The notes beneath the pieces were generated by a model, which ran no database searches, was not told the origin of the DNA, and saw only the letters and a list, made by a program, of their open reading frames with translations. The position numbers and the translations under genes are program-made. Shown here one piece after another: positions 26,621-34,536 of a DNA stretch of 48,110 nucleotides. Within the stretch, counting starts at the first letter, position 1, and every line of letters starts with the position of its first letter. This stretch comes from JAGLOK01 sp023139005 (GTDB taxonomy: Bacteria; Bacillota; Clostridia; Christensenellales; UMGS416), in contig DAOWFX010000119.1 of assembly GCA_030637745.1 (NCBI GenBank), positions 1 to 48,110 on the forward strand, in the 5' to 3' direction.

Positions 26621-27466
26621 TTACCCCTTGATTCCAGTCATTTTTATTCCATCAACAAAATACTTTTGTGCTATAAAAAATATTAGTACTATTGGCATTA
26701 ATGCCATTAGTGATGCCGCCATTAGAGCATTGTATGGCACTTGTCCTCCTGTAATAGAGCTAAAAGAAGCTAACCCTAATTGAACTGTAAATTTGTCACT
26801 CGAATTTATGTATATTAATTGTCCCAACAAATCATTCCATGTCCCCATAAATGACCATAATCCAATAGTTATAAAGGCCGGCTTTGACATAGGTACAAAA
26901 ATTTTCAAGAAAATCATTCCATTAGTCGCCCCATCTATATATGCTGCTTCTTCTAATTCTTTCGGGAATGACGTGAAATACATTCTTAGAAAGAAAATGA
27001 ATGTTACAACGCCAAAGTATGACGGAACTATTAATGGTATATAACTATCTGCAAACCCTAATTTTGACCACATAATATATGTAGGTATCATCGTAACTTC
27101 ATACGGCATCATCATCAGAGAAAGCAATAGCAAAAATAATACCTTTTTGCCTCTAAACTCAAACCTTGCAAACCCGTAGGCAACTGATGCGGAAACAAAT
27201 ATTTCTCCACCAATTCTTCCAAACACAATAATTGCAGTATTAAAAAAGTATTTTATCATCGGAACAATTTCCAATGCTTCCTTGTAACTTGAAAATATGA
27301 CCTTAGAAGGCAACAAATTAGGAGGTGATTGGAAAACTTCACTTAAAGGTTTAATGGATGTCGATATCATCCATATAAACGGAAGCACCATAGACAAACC
27401 TCCGACTGCCAATAATATGTGGATACATAAATTTATATAATTTATTTTTTTCTTCTTATTCTTCAT
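26621..27466 (-). CDS. Carbohydrate ABC transporter permease, MalG type
   Basis: A 281-residue membrane subunit with six helices and the inner-membrane coupling motif EAAYIDGATNGMIFLKIFVPM (EAA-x3-DGA-x5-F-x-x-I-x-x-P pattern), plus the usual ending GIKMTGIKG. It forms the translocation pore with the MalF-type partner. I took the ATG at 27466 because the GGAGG of the preceding stop region lies six bases upstream; the ATG at 27472 directly abuts that site and one at 27487 lies inside the upstream gene. No ATPase gene is in the operon, so a shared MsmK-type ATPase encoded elsewhere is expected. Confidence 0.93.
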   Translation of the reverse strand: MKNKKKKINYINLCIHILLAVGGLSMVLPFIWMISTSIKPLSEVFQSPPNLLPSKVIFSSYKEALEIVPMIKYFFNTAIIVFGRIGGEIFVSASVAYGFARFEFRGKKVLFLLLLSLMMMPYEVTMIPTYIMWSKLGFADSYIPLIVPSYFGVVTFIFFLRMYFTSFPKELEEAAYIDGATNGMIFLKIFVPMSKPAFITIGLWSFMGTWNDLLGQLIYINSSDKFTVQLGLASFSSITGGQVPYNALMAASLMALMPIVLIFFIAQKYFVDGIKMTGIKG

Positions 27467-27468
27467 CT

Positions 27469-28323
27469 TCATCCTCCATACATCCATTTTTTCGAAGATT
27501 TATTGATCAACAATGTTAAAGACAGTATTATTATAAAAAGAACCCATGCCAACGCTGTAGCATATCCCATCCTATAATACGAAAACGCATTTTCATATAA
27601 ATTAACCATATAAAAGCGTCCTTCATTTCCTGCACCGCCAATGATATATGCATCAGTAAACTTTCTAAATGCAGCAACAATTCCCATAATCAAATTGTAA
27701 TATAAAATTGGTGTCATAAGTGGTATAGTGATTTTTGTGAGTTTTTTGAAAAAACCTGCCCCATCAATCGTGGCAGCTTCATATAATTCATTGGAAATGT
27801 CCTTAAGTCCTACAATATATGTCAAAATAGCACTTCCTGAACCCCATATCGCAATTAATAAATATGATGGAAGTACCCAATTAGGATCTCCAAGCCAATT
27901 TGGTCCTTGTACCCCTATCCACCCTAACATCATGTTAACAACGCCATAGTTAGGGTTTAATATCCATCTCCATATAACAGCTACAGCAACACCTGAAACA
28001 ACAGCTGGCAAATAATAAATTGTTCTATATATAGATACTCCCTTAATTTTGAAATTCATAAGTAGAGCCATTATAAACGATGAAATAATTCCAATTGGTA
28101 CTGCCAAAACTGCATATCTTGCTGTCACCATTAAAGATTGGTAGAACTCTTTATCGGTAAAAATCTCTTTAAAATTCGCCAATCCAATGAATCTTGAGGA
28201 CCCTAGAATAGGCCAATCTGTTAAAGATATATATGCTGCAAATATCATAGGGAATGCTGTAAACAATAAAACGCCTATAAGCCATGGCGATATAAATTTA
28301 TATCCTGCCCATTTATCTCTCAC
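27469..28323 (-). CDS. Carbohydrate ABC transporter permease, MalF type
   Basis: A 284-residue permease with six membrane helices, opening KWAGYKFISPWLIGVLLFTAFPM, a standard start for this family, and the coupling motif YEAATIDGAGFFKKLTKITIPL. The start is probably the GTG at 28323: the GAAAGG site is nine bases upstream, while a TTG three codons earlier abuts it. The end overlaps the region of the MalG-type start. The gene lies behind a strong hairpin (28347-28379) that separates it from the solute-binding protein gene. Confidence 0.93.
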   Translation of the reverse strand: MRDKWAGYKFISPWLIGVLLFTAFPMIFAAYISLTDWPILGSSRFIGLANFKEIFTDKEFYQSLMVTARYAVLAVPIGIISSFIMALLMNFKIKGVSIYRTIYYLPAVVSGVAVAVIWRWILNPNYGVVNMMLGWIGVQGPNWLGDPNWVLPSYLLIAIWGSGSAILTYIVGLKDISNELYEAATIDGAGFFKKLTKITIPLMTPILYYNLIMGIVAAFRKFTDAYIIGGAGNEGRFYMVNLYENAFSYYRMGYATALAWVLFIIILSLTLLINKSSKKWMYGG

Positions 28324-28346
28324 AATATACAACCTTTCAAAAAAGA

Positions 28347-28379
28347 AATAGTGATACTATTTGAGATAGTATCACTATT
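28347..28379 (-). terminator. Long perfect hairpin between binding protein and permease genes
   Basis: Perfect 14-bp stem AATAGTGATACTAT / ATAGTATCACTATT with a five-base loop. On the minus strand it is followed by TCTTTTTTG. Located between the solute-binding protein and the first permease, it probably acts as a partial terminator and 3'-end stabiliser, giving more binding protein than permease. Confidence 0.75.
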
Positions 28380-28394
28380 TATATTATATTACAT

Positions 28395-29756
28395 TTAACG
28401 GTTTAAAATCTTATTGATTTCATCATCAAGTTTTTGTGCCATTTCTGCCGAATCAAAACTATCAGTTTCAAGTAACAATGGTTCAAATAAATTGCGCCAT
28501 ATATCTATTTCTGCATAAGCAGTATGGTAGTTTCCACCTCTTGTGTCCGCTAGAGCTGCAACGATAGTTGGTTTTGATATAACCTTAGTACCTTCTAACA
28601 TTTCATCAATCAAATCAATCCCACCCTTGATAGGAGGTGTAACTTTCCATCCAAAGAATTTAAGAGTCATAGCTTCCATTGCCTTGTATGCCATCTCAGG
28701 ATTTTCAGTATCAGCATTCATTACTGTTGATGCTGTCCAGTTGAATGAATGATATTTGCCGTCAACGCCAGATGGCACAACGCCATATGCTATATCATCG
28801 ACTGTCATATTGTTCATCTCTCTAAGCTCAAAGTCATCAGCAGCACCTGCCATAATCATTGCGATTTGTCCATTCAAAAACATCTCTGAGAATCCTTGAT
28901 CCCAAACTGTTGATATATCTGGGGTTATGCCAGACGTAAGAATCTCTTTTGCCAATTCTAATCCTTTTATTGATTCAGGAGTATTTATAACAGATTTATA
29001 ATTTTCATCTAAAATATCTCCACCTTCAGCCCAAAGATACATTTCAATTGGTGGCCATCCACCTGTAATCCAGCCGTAGTCTTCAGCACCGTCTCCATTT
29101 GGAAATTGTTTTGCCAAGGCTATAAAGTCATCCCATGTCCACTCTCCTTCTGTACCAATAACACCATCTTTATCTGCCTTTGGTAAATCTACTCCATATT
29201 TATCAAATAGGCTGGTATTGTAATACATAATTACAGGATTTGCTATCCAAGGAATACCAAAAAGCTTATTATCATATTTTGCAGTCTTAATAATATTGGT
29301 AAAGAAATTTTCTTCTTTTAGAATCTCAGTTGAAGAATTTTGATTCAGATCTGTAATGTCATACAATGCACCAAGTTCTGCAAATGCGTAAATATTATCT
29401 TGCGACAACCAAATCAAATCAGCAGCATTTTTACCACTAAATTGTGTAGATAGTTTTTGAATATAATTATCTGGTATTGATTCAACAATAATCTTATATT
29501 CGCCATTTGCTTCAGCATTAACTTCATCAGCTATTGCTTGAAATTCATCCAGCTCTTTTCCGCCTGCCCATAATGCAAACCTTATTTCTACAGCTTCCAT
29601 CTTAGGAGCATCGTCCTTTTCAGTAGTCTCTTCTACAGCTTCCACCACCGGAGTATTGTCATTGTCAGTCGTCTTTTCTTCAGCGTCCTTTGTACATCCT
29701 ATCATTAGGGAACTAACCATAATAATAATCAGAATTATACCAAGTATCTTTTTCAT
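28395..29756 (-). CDS. Sugar ABC transporter solute-binding lipoprotein
   Basis: A 453-residue extracellular binding protein. The signal peptide ends in the lipobox LMIGC with Cys21, then an acidic Thr/Glu/Asp-rich linker (about 22-55), then a two-lobed family-1 binding domain: EIRFALWAGGKELDEFQAI, the segment AADLIWLSQDNIYAFAELGALYDI and a GLELAKEI helix. Trp-rich stretches such as WIANPVIMYYNTSLFDKYG line the typical sugar cleft. The start at 29756 has AAGGAGG; an upstream extension is not family-like. It is the first gene of the LacI-regulated sugar operon with the consensus promoter at 29808-29837. Confidence 0.94.
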   Translation of the reverse strand: MKKILGIILIIIMVSSLMIGCTKDAEEKTTDNDNTPVVEAVEETTEKDDAPKMEAVEIRFALWAGGKELDEFQAIADEVNAEANGEYKIIVESIPDNYIQKLSTQFSGKNAADLIWLSQDNIYAFAELGALYDITDLNQNSSTEILKEENFFTNIIKTAKYDNKLFGIPWIANPVIMYYNTSLFDKYGVDLPKADKDGVIGTEGEWTWDDFIALAKQFPNGDGAEDYGWITGGWPPIEMYLWAEGGDILDENYKSVINTPESIKGLELAKEILTSGITPDISTVWDQGFSEMFLNGQIAMIMAGAADDFELREMNNMTVDDIAYGVVPSGVDGKYHSFNWTASTVMNADTENPEMAYKAMEAMTLKFFGWKVTPPIKGGIDLIDEMLEGTKVISKPTIVAALADTRGGNYHTAYAEIDIWRNLFEPLLLETDSFDSAEMAQKLDDEINKILNR

Positions 29757-29767
29757 GCCTTCCTCCT

Positions 29768-29802
29768 TATTTTGTAACTTTACAATTTTATTTGTAACTT
29801 TA
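29768..29802 (-). promoter_or_regulatory. Operator-like tandem repeats downstream of the sugar-operon promoter
   Basis: The sequence TTTGTAACTTTA occurs twice, 20 bases apart (29771-29782 and 29791-29802). The first copy is part of a perfect palindrome TGTAACTTTACA (29773-29784). Both lie between the -10 box and the ribosome binding site of the binding-protein gene, where a bound repressor would block transcription. A further inverted pair ATTTACA (29815-29821) / TGTAAAT (29844-29850) flanks the promoter. These are candidate sites for the adjacent LacI-family regulator. Confidence 0.55.
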
Positions 29803-29807
29803 TCCGC

Positions 29808-29837
29808 ATTATACATTTACAATTACCCTTTTGTCAA
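29808..29837 (-). promoter_or_regulatory. Consensus sigma-70 promoter for the sugar operon
   Basis: On the minus strand TTGACA (29837-29832), 18-base spacer, TATAAT (29813-29808): both boxes perfect. It drives the solute-binding protein gene starting at 29756. Confidence 0.85.
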
Positions 29838-29899
29838 TTAAAATGTAAATATATTTATGGATAGTAATAATAAAATATCAAAATTAAGAGGATGTATTA

Positions 29900-30886
29900 A
29901 TGGCTAACAAAAAAACAACAATGCAAGATATAGCTACAAACTTGAATATTAGCAGAATGACAGTATCAAAAGCATTTAAGGGCAATAATGATATTAGTGA
30001 AGAGACTCGTGAAAAAATATTCAAGATTGCAAGCGAACTTAACTATAACTATAAAACTTCAGCATACTTAAAAATTTTAGTCCTAATTACCCCCTTATTC
30101 CTTGAAATTGACGAACAATTTTATACAAAAATCTATAAAAAACTGATTAAGGAATCAATCACTAAAGATATTGGTTTATCCATGAACGTTATTACGGATG
30201 CTATGAGAAATAATCCCATTTTACCTCATATAAATGAGTCTGAAGTCGATGGTTTAATTTTGCTTGGGGAACTACCAAAAGAATATATAAAAAAACTATA
30301 TAAATTAAATTTACCAATTGTCTTTATTGATTTTTATAACAACGCTTTTAAATGTGACGCAATAATTACAAATAGCTATTTATATAGTTACAACATCACA
30401 TCCCATCTAATATCTATGGGGCATACCGAAATTGGATTTGTTGGCAACATAAAGAGTTCAAGCAGTGTACAGGATAGATATTTAGGTTATTATAAAGCAC
30501 TGCTTGAAAACAATATTGTTTTAAACGAGTCATATATAGTCAAGGATAGAGATGCGCAAGGTTTGCTTGAATCATTTTCACTACCCAGCAAACTTCCAAC
30601 TGCATTCGTATGCAACAACGACTACACCGCCTATAATCTAATAAATTATCTTAAATCTAAAAACTATAATACACCTGACGATATCTCGATTGTAGGATTT
30701 GATGACGTTTTAGATATTGGATCCACAACCCCCAAATTAACAACTGTTAGGGTAAATATTGATGACATGGCTCACCTAGGAATCGGACGTATTATTCAAA
30801 ACATCACCAAAAAAGCACTGAAACCTAAAACATATGTTATTAACTCTACAATTATTTTCCGAGACAGTGTCAAAAAACTGAACTAA
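29900..30886 (+). CDS. LacI-family transcriptional regulator
   Basis: A 328-residue LacI/GalR regulator. The N-terminal helix-turn-helix (MQDIATNLNISRMTVSKAF, then DISEETREKI and ASELNYNY) is standard; the core is a periplasmic-binding-protein-like sugar sensor with SEVDGLILLGELP, HTEIGFVGN and the late block DISIVGFDDVLDIGSTTPKLTTV. The hinge-helix is weak (residues 50-60 lack the usual R-x-A-x-x-L) which may alter its DNA contacts. It is divergent from the sugar operon and so most likely represses it, binding the paired sites at 29768-29850 until an oligosaccharide or its product is present. AGAGGA precedes the ATG. Confidence 0.95.
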   Translation: MANKKTTMQDIATNLNISRMTVSKAFKGNNDISEETREKIFKIASELNYNYKTSAYLKILVLITPLFLEIDEQFYTKIYKKLIKESITKDIGLSMNVITDAMRNNPILPHINESEVDGLILLGELPKEYIKKLYKLNLPIVFIDFYNNAFKCDAIITNSYLYSYNITSHLISMGHTEIGFVGNIKSSSSVQDRYLGYYKALLENNIVLNESYIVKDRDAQGLLESFSLPSKLPTAFVCNNDYTAYNLINYLKSKNYNTPDDISIVGFDDVLDIGSTTPKLTTVRVNIDDMAHLGIGRIIQNITKKALKPKTYVINSTIIFRDSVKKLN

Positions 30887-30929
30887 TTTATAATTATGCT
30901 TTTACACTGCATGTGATACTATTTTCACA

Positions 30930-31765
30930 GGTTCTGGTGTAAATGATTTTTGAAGCTAAAAAATCACTAGGTTGCTACCGATATCCTATGTAGCTTCGCT
31001 CATAATTTCATTTATGAATTGCACCAAAGACTGGACACACCCAATACCTTCAATCTGCCCTTTATGTATCATGTGCATGATTTCTATCCCTGCGATTGTT
31101 TTCTTTGTTAAGTCGAGTGTTTTGAATCCAAGCATTGGGTTTATCTTCTTTTTTATGAACCTATGATCTTGTTCAATTATATTATTTGAGTATTTACACA
31201 TCCGGTGTTCAGTGGAACAACTTATATCACTATAATATGTTTCTTAGATTATTTCTATCTCTGTTGCTTTATATCTATAAATTGTAATAACTCTCGGCCT
31301 TTGGTTATGTTTTGCATTCAGAGCTTTTTTGAAAAGTTTCTTTGTTGTAGCCTTATCTCTTCTCTCTGATACATAAAAATCTACAGTTTTCCCTTTGAGT
31401 CTACTGCCCTGTATAGGTAAGCATTCTTCCCTTTGATTTTGATATATATTTCGTCTATTCTCAAAGAATCGTTCGTTAATTTGATATGCTTTTGTCTTTC
31501 TTCAATTATTTGAGAACACTGATGTACCCATCTCATTATTATCGTATGGGATATCATTATTCCTCTCTCAAGCATCATTTCTTCTAGATTTCTATAGCTT
31601 AATGGATATTATTAAACCATCTGACTCATAAAAGAATTATATCTTTCTCAAAATGCTTCTACTTAAATAAATTATCATTCATACAATACAATTCTCCTAT
31701 TAGTTTTATGAATTATATCATATTTTGTTTGCTTAATAGTCTTATTAAATTTTTTGCACCAAAAC
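30930..31765 (-). mobile_element. Decayed IS6-family insertion sequence
   Basis: About 836 bases, the usual size for IS6-family elements. One end reads GGTTCTGGTGTAAA (30930-30943); the other, read inward, GTTTTGGTGCAAAA (31764-31751), an imperfect terminal inverted repeat. It encloses a degenerate transposase. I see no target duplication at the flanks (TTTTCACA versus ATTCGGAC), so it is old or rearranged. It lies between the lacI gene and the tRNA-Ala gene. Confidence 0.7.
30986..31682 (-). pseudogene. IS6-family transposase, degenerate
   Basis: Reading 31682 to 30986 on the minus strand gives the whole family in order: MNDNLFK-stop-KHFEKDIILL-stop-VRW, then PLSYRNLEEMMLERG, IIMRWVHQ, the first catalytic Asp in RIDEIYIKIKGKNAYLYRAVD, DFYVSERRDKATTKKLFKKA, then VITIY where the second catalytic Asp is expected (now Tyr), and finally NNIIEQDHRFIKKKI with the catalytic Glu, ending MHMIHKGQ. 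At least three in-frame stops (two near the N-terminus, one near 31255) plus probable frame changes and the lost Asp make it inactive. Confidence 0.85.
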
Positions 31766-31796
31766 ATTCGGACAAGTTCGAATCCTTCCCTTAACC

Positions 31797-31822
31797 AAAA
31801 AAACTTCCCTTTCGGGAAGACT
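31797..31822 (-). terminator. Terminator behind the tRNA-Ala gene
   Basis: Stem CTTCCC / GGGAAG with a four-base loop, A tract before and T tract after, so on the minus strand it is followed by TTTTTTT, nine bases downstream of the tRNA 3' end. It could act from both directions. Confidence 0.85.
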
Positions 31823-31830
31823 TTTTTGTT

Positions 31831-31907
31831 TGGTGGAGAATAACGGATTCGAACCGTCGACCCCCTGACTGCCAGTCAGGTACTCTAGCCAACTGAGCTA
31901 ATTCCCC
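31831..31907 (-). tRNA. tRNA-Ala (anticodon GGC)
   Basis: A 77-base cloverleaf with encoded CCA. Acceptor GGGGAAT / ATTCTCC including the G3-U70 wobble pair that is the alanine identity element; D-arm GCTC / GAGT; anticodon stem CCTGA / TCAGG with loop CTGGCAG, so anticodon GGC reads GCC; T-arm GACGG / CCGTT with loop TTCGAAT. Own promoter and terminator flank it. Its 3' end has a partial copy at 15002-15021. Confidence 0.97.
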
Positions 31908-31924
31908 ATATGAAATTTGTATTG

Positions 31925-31953
31925 ATTATATTATATTCTAATATTGGGGTCAA
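31925..31953 (-). promoter_or_regulatory. Promoter for tRNA-Ala
   Basis: On the minus strand TTGACC (31953-31948), 17-base spacer, TATAAT (31930-31925), 18 bases before the first base of the tRNA. Confidence 0.85.
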
Positions 31954-32111
31954 GGGATTAACGATTATATTCCTTTTACCTATATTGATGTACTCGATAT
32001 ATAATTCATAAAAAATTTAGTTTTTCATAGGAAACTTAATGGTATTATTGATACATGTATTATTTAGCAAATAAATATTGTATAATATTTTGAGTATATT
32101 CGAGGTTATTA

Positions 32112-33128
32112 ATGATTAAAAAAATAGTGTTTGTTATATTGTCTGTGTTACTAGTATTGTCTTTGGCTTCATGCCAAAGCAAGTTTGCCAATGTTTTGTT
32201 TGATGATCTTGGTTATTCTGTTGATAATACTCAACAATGGTCAATTGAAATTAAATACATAAGTGATACACGTGGAACCTCAGATGATATATATAAAAGA
32301 ATCAATCACAATCCGGATGATTCTACTGAACTAATCAAGTTTATCAATATATTCTATGGCGCACAAAGAAACGAAGCTCCCGATATTTTCGCATTCTCTG
32401 CAGAGGCCATGAGTGATTATATGTTTGAATTCTACTTAGAAGGTGTGCAAACGCCTGTTTTATCTTTTTATTATTGGAAAGAAGGCAACTTGCTGACTCG
32501 TATTATTCATCGATATAACGATAAGGATCAAAAAGAGTATCTAGACTATGAGTTCTATACTCCTTACTTTAATTTAGAAACGCTTGCTCCATATACCGAT
32601 TTATCTGCAATTGCAGAGATGCACAAGCAAACAGCACACTTTCCAAATAAAAAAACAACAAGTATATCACTAAATCAAAAACAACTCATCGCTTCTGTTC
32701 TTCCTGAAGAACTTGAAGAAAGAATGACATATCAAGATGATGAATATGAACCGGGAACTGACTTGCAGGAAGGTGAAATTGAATTTGAATTTTATTCAGG
32801 CGAGTTACCTTCGGACGAAGGCACCGCTTGCAAGATGTATGACAACGAAGATATCGCCGTACTAACAGATGATCAAATCGTACTCATGGCAAAAACAACG
32901 AGTGAAACAGGTGAACCATTAGATTTGAACATTACTTTTCTGGAGTATAATATGAATTATACGATTGTATCCGTATCATACCCAAATATTGAGTTGATGG
33001 AATCAATGAAACTTGAAACAGCCAATGCAATAATAGTTGATAGAGAACTCATCGATCCGGACAAGTATATTGTATTCGTCGATGATGCAGGCAAAGTCGT
33101 TCATGTAGTTGTTCCATTTATCGGATAA
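32112..33128 (+). CDS. Lipoprotein of unknown function
   Basis: A 338-residue lipoprotein: MIKKIVFVILSVLLVLS signal with lipobox LASC and Cys21. The mature part is acidic, with repeated Asp/Glu runs (LPEELEERMTYQDDEYEPG, then LQEGEIEFEFYSGELPSDEG), and has strand-like alternation (TIVSVSYPNIELMESMK). I do not recognise a family. GAGGT lies just before the ATG; TATAAT at 32081-32086 is a possible -10 box without a clear -35. It ends one base before the end of the convergent pdp gene, with no terminator between them, so the two transcripts must run into one another. Confidence 0.75.
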   Translation: MIKKIVFVILSVLLVLSLASCQSKFANVLFDDLGYSVDNTQQWSIEIKYISDTRGTSDDIYKRINHNPDDSTELIKFINIFYGAQRNEAPDIFAFSAEAMSDYMFEFYLEGVQTPVLSFYYWKEGNLLTRIIHRYNDKDQKEYLDYEFYTPYFNLETLAPYTDLSAIAEMHKQTAHFPNKKTTSISLNQKQLIASVLPEELEERMTYQDDEYEPGTDLQEGEIEFEFYSGELPSDEGTACKMYDNEDIAVLTDDQIVLMAKTTSETGEPLDLNITFLEYNMNYTIVSVSYPNIELMESMKLETANAIIVDRELIDPDKYIVFVDDAGKVVHVVVPFIG

Positions 33129-34385
33129 CTATTCTAGAATTATGCTCTTTTCAAACATTGTTGTCGCTTCATCTAAGTTCTGTTCATCATTAACATGAAT
33201 CGTGCAAAGAACATCCCCAACGCTTATGCGATCTCCTAATTGACACTGCATCACAATACCCACAGCAGGATCTATCTCATCTTGTTTTGTTGCACGACCT
33301 GCGCCCAACAGCATAGCACTTCTCCCAATTGCCTCAGTATCCATCCTTACAATCGTTCCTGAGCTATCAGAAGTAACCACTACTTGTCTTCTTGCTGTAG
33401 GCAGCTTATCTGGGTTATCTATTGCTGATACATCTCCTCCTTGTGCTTTTATGAATTCACAAAGCTTTCTATACCCCGCACCACTATCAATCGCCTCAAG
33501 CATCATCTTTTTCCCATGTTCTACATCCTCTGCTAACTTTGAAAGCACTAGCATGTTTGCACCCAATTCGAGTGATACCGCAAGTAATCTTGACTCTTTA
33601 TTCTTTCCTTTTAGTACACTGATGATTTCTCGAACCTCGAGCGCGTTTCCAATATGTGTACCCAGTGGTTGATCCATCTTTGAGAGGATTGCACGAGTTT
33701 CAACTCCTGCACCTTTGCCTATACCAACCATGATGTCTGCTAGCTTTTGTGCTTCTTCGATTGTTTTCATAAAAGAACCACTGCCATACTTCACATCAAG
33801 AACCAACGCATCACACCCACCTGCTATCTTCTTTGACATAATAGAGCTTGAGATTAGTGAAATGTTATTCACTGTTGCTGTTACATCACGAAGCGAGTAA
33901 AGTATTTTGTCAGCAGGTGCTAAGTTTCCTGATTGTCCGACAACCGCAAGGTGGGTTTTTGATACAAGATCTATGAACTCATCGCTTGTAAATTGTATCT
34001 TCATGTTCGGAATAGACGTCAGCTTATCTAAAGTACCGCCAGTATGCCCCAATCCTCTACCGGACATTTTTGCAACTGTACCACCGCAGGCGGCAACAAG
34101 TGGCGTCACAATCATGGTGGTAGCATCTCCCACACCTCCGGTGCTGTGCTTATCTACTTTAACCCCTCCAATAGCAGACAAGTCCGCCCGATCTCCAGAG
34201 TTTGCCATCGCCAATGTTAGGTGTGTTGTTTCTACAATATCCATTCCTTGAAAATAGATTGCCATCAGTAAGGAAGCGGTCTGATAATCCGGTATTTCCT
34301 TTGATACAATACCTTTAACAACATACTCAATATCCTCTTCTGACAAGGATTTTCCAAGTTTCTTTTTTTCAATAATATCAATCAT
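33129..34385 (-). CDS. pdp: Pyrimidine-nucleoside phosphorylase
   Basis: A 418-residue homodimeric phosphorylase that splits uridine, deoxyuridine or thymidine with phosphate into base and (deoxy)ribose 1-phosphate. The family signature KHSTGGVGDATT is intact (phosphate and base binding), followed by KMSGRGLGHTGGTLDKL and the C-terminal swivel domain. Length is slightly below the usual 430-440 residues but no block seems missing. GAGGGG lies upstream of the ATG. The gene runs alone on the minus strand between tRNA-Ala and the pilus operon; its start is separated from the divergent pilB start by about 150 bases that hold both promoters. Confidence 0.95.
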   Translation of the reverse strand: MIDIIEKKKLGKSLSEEDIEYVVKGIVSKEIPDYQTASLLMAIYFQGMDIVETTHLTLAMANSGDRADLSAIGGVKVDKHSTGGVGDATTMIVTPLVAACGGTVAKMSGRGLGHTGGTLDKLTSIPNMKIQFTSDEFIDLVSKTHLAVVGQSGNLAPADKILYSLRDVTATVNNISLISSSIMSKKIAGGCDALVLDVKYGSGSFMKTIEEAQKLADIMVGIGKGAGVETRAILSKMDQPLGTHIGNALEVREIISVLKGKNKESRLLAVSLELGANMLVLSKLAEDVEHGKKMMLEAIDSGAGYRKLCEFIKAQGGDVSAIDNPDKLPTARRQVVVTSDSSGTIVRMDTEAIGRSAMLLGAGRATKQDEIDPAVGIVMQCQLGDRISVGDVLCTIHVNDEQNLDEATTMFEKSIILE

Positions 34386-34536
34386 AATTTTCAGCCCCTC
34401 TCATTATGTGAGTCATCCTCTATCATTATACATCACAAATGTTGAATTGTTGAGTTTAAAGTTGATTAAATATGTGTAATATTATATTATAACTATATAT
34501 ATATACGAATATTATAATATGATTGGAGATATGCAT

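Noticed and set aside
30918..31775. Target-site duplication around the IS6-like element.
   Set aside because: The eight bases at each side (TTTTCACA and ATTCGGAC) do not match; the element is too decayed to claim a duplication.
31757..31798. T-arm-like sequence AAGTTCGAATCCTT followed by CCCTTAACCA on the plus strand, resembling a tRNA 3' end.
   Set aside because: Only one or two T-stem pairs form and no acceptor, D-arm or anticodon arm could be found upstream; it may be a decayed fragment, but it is too short to call.
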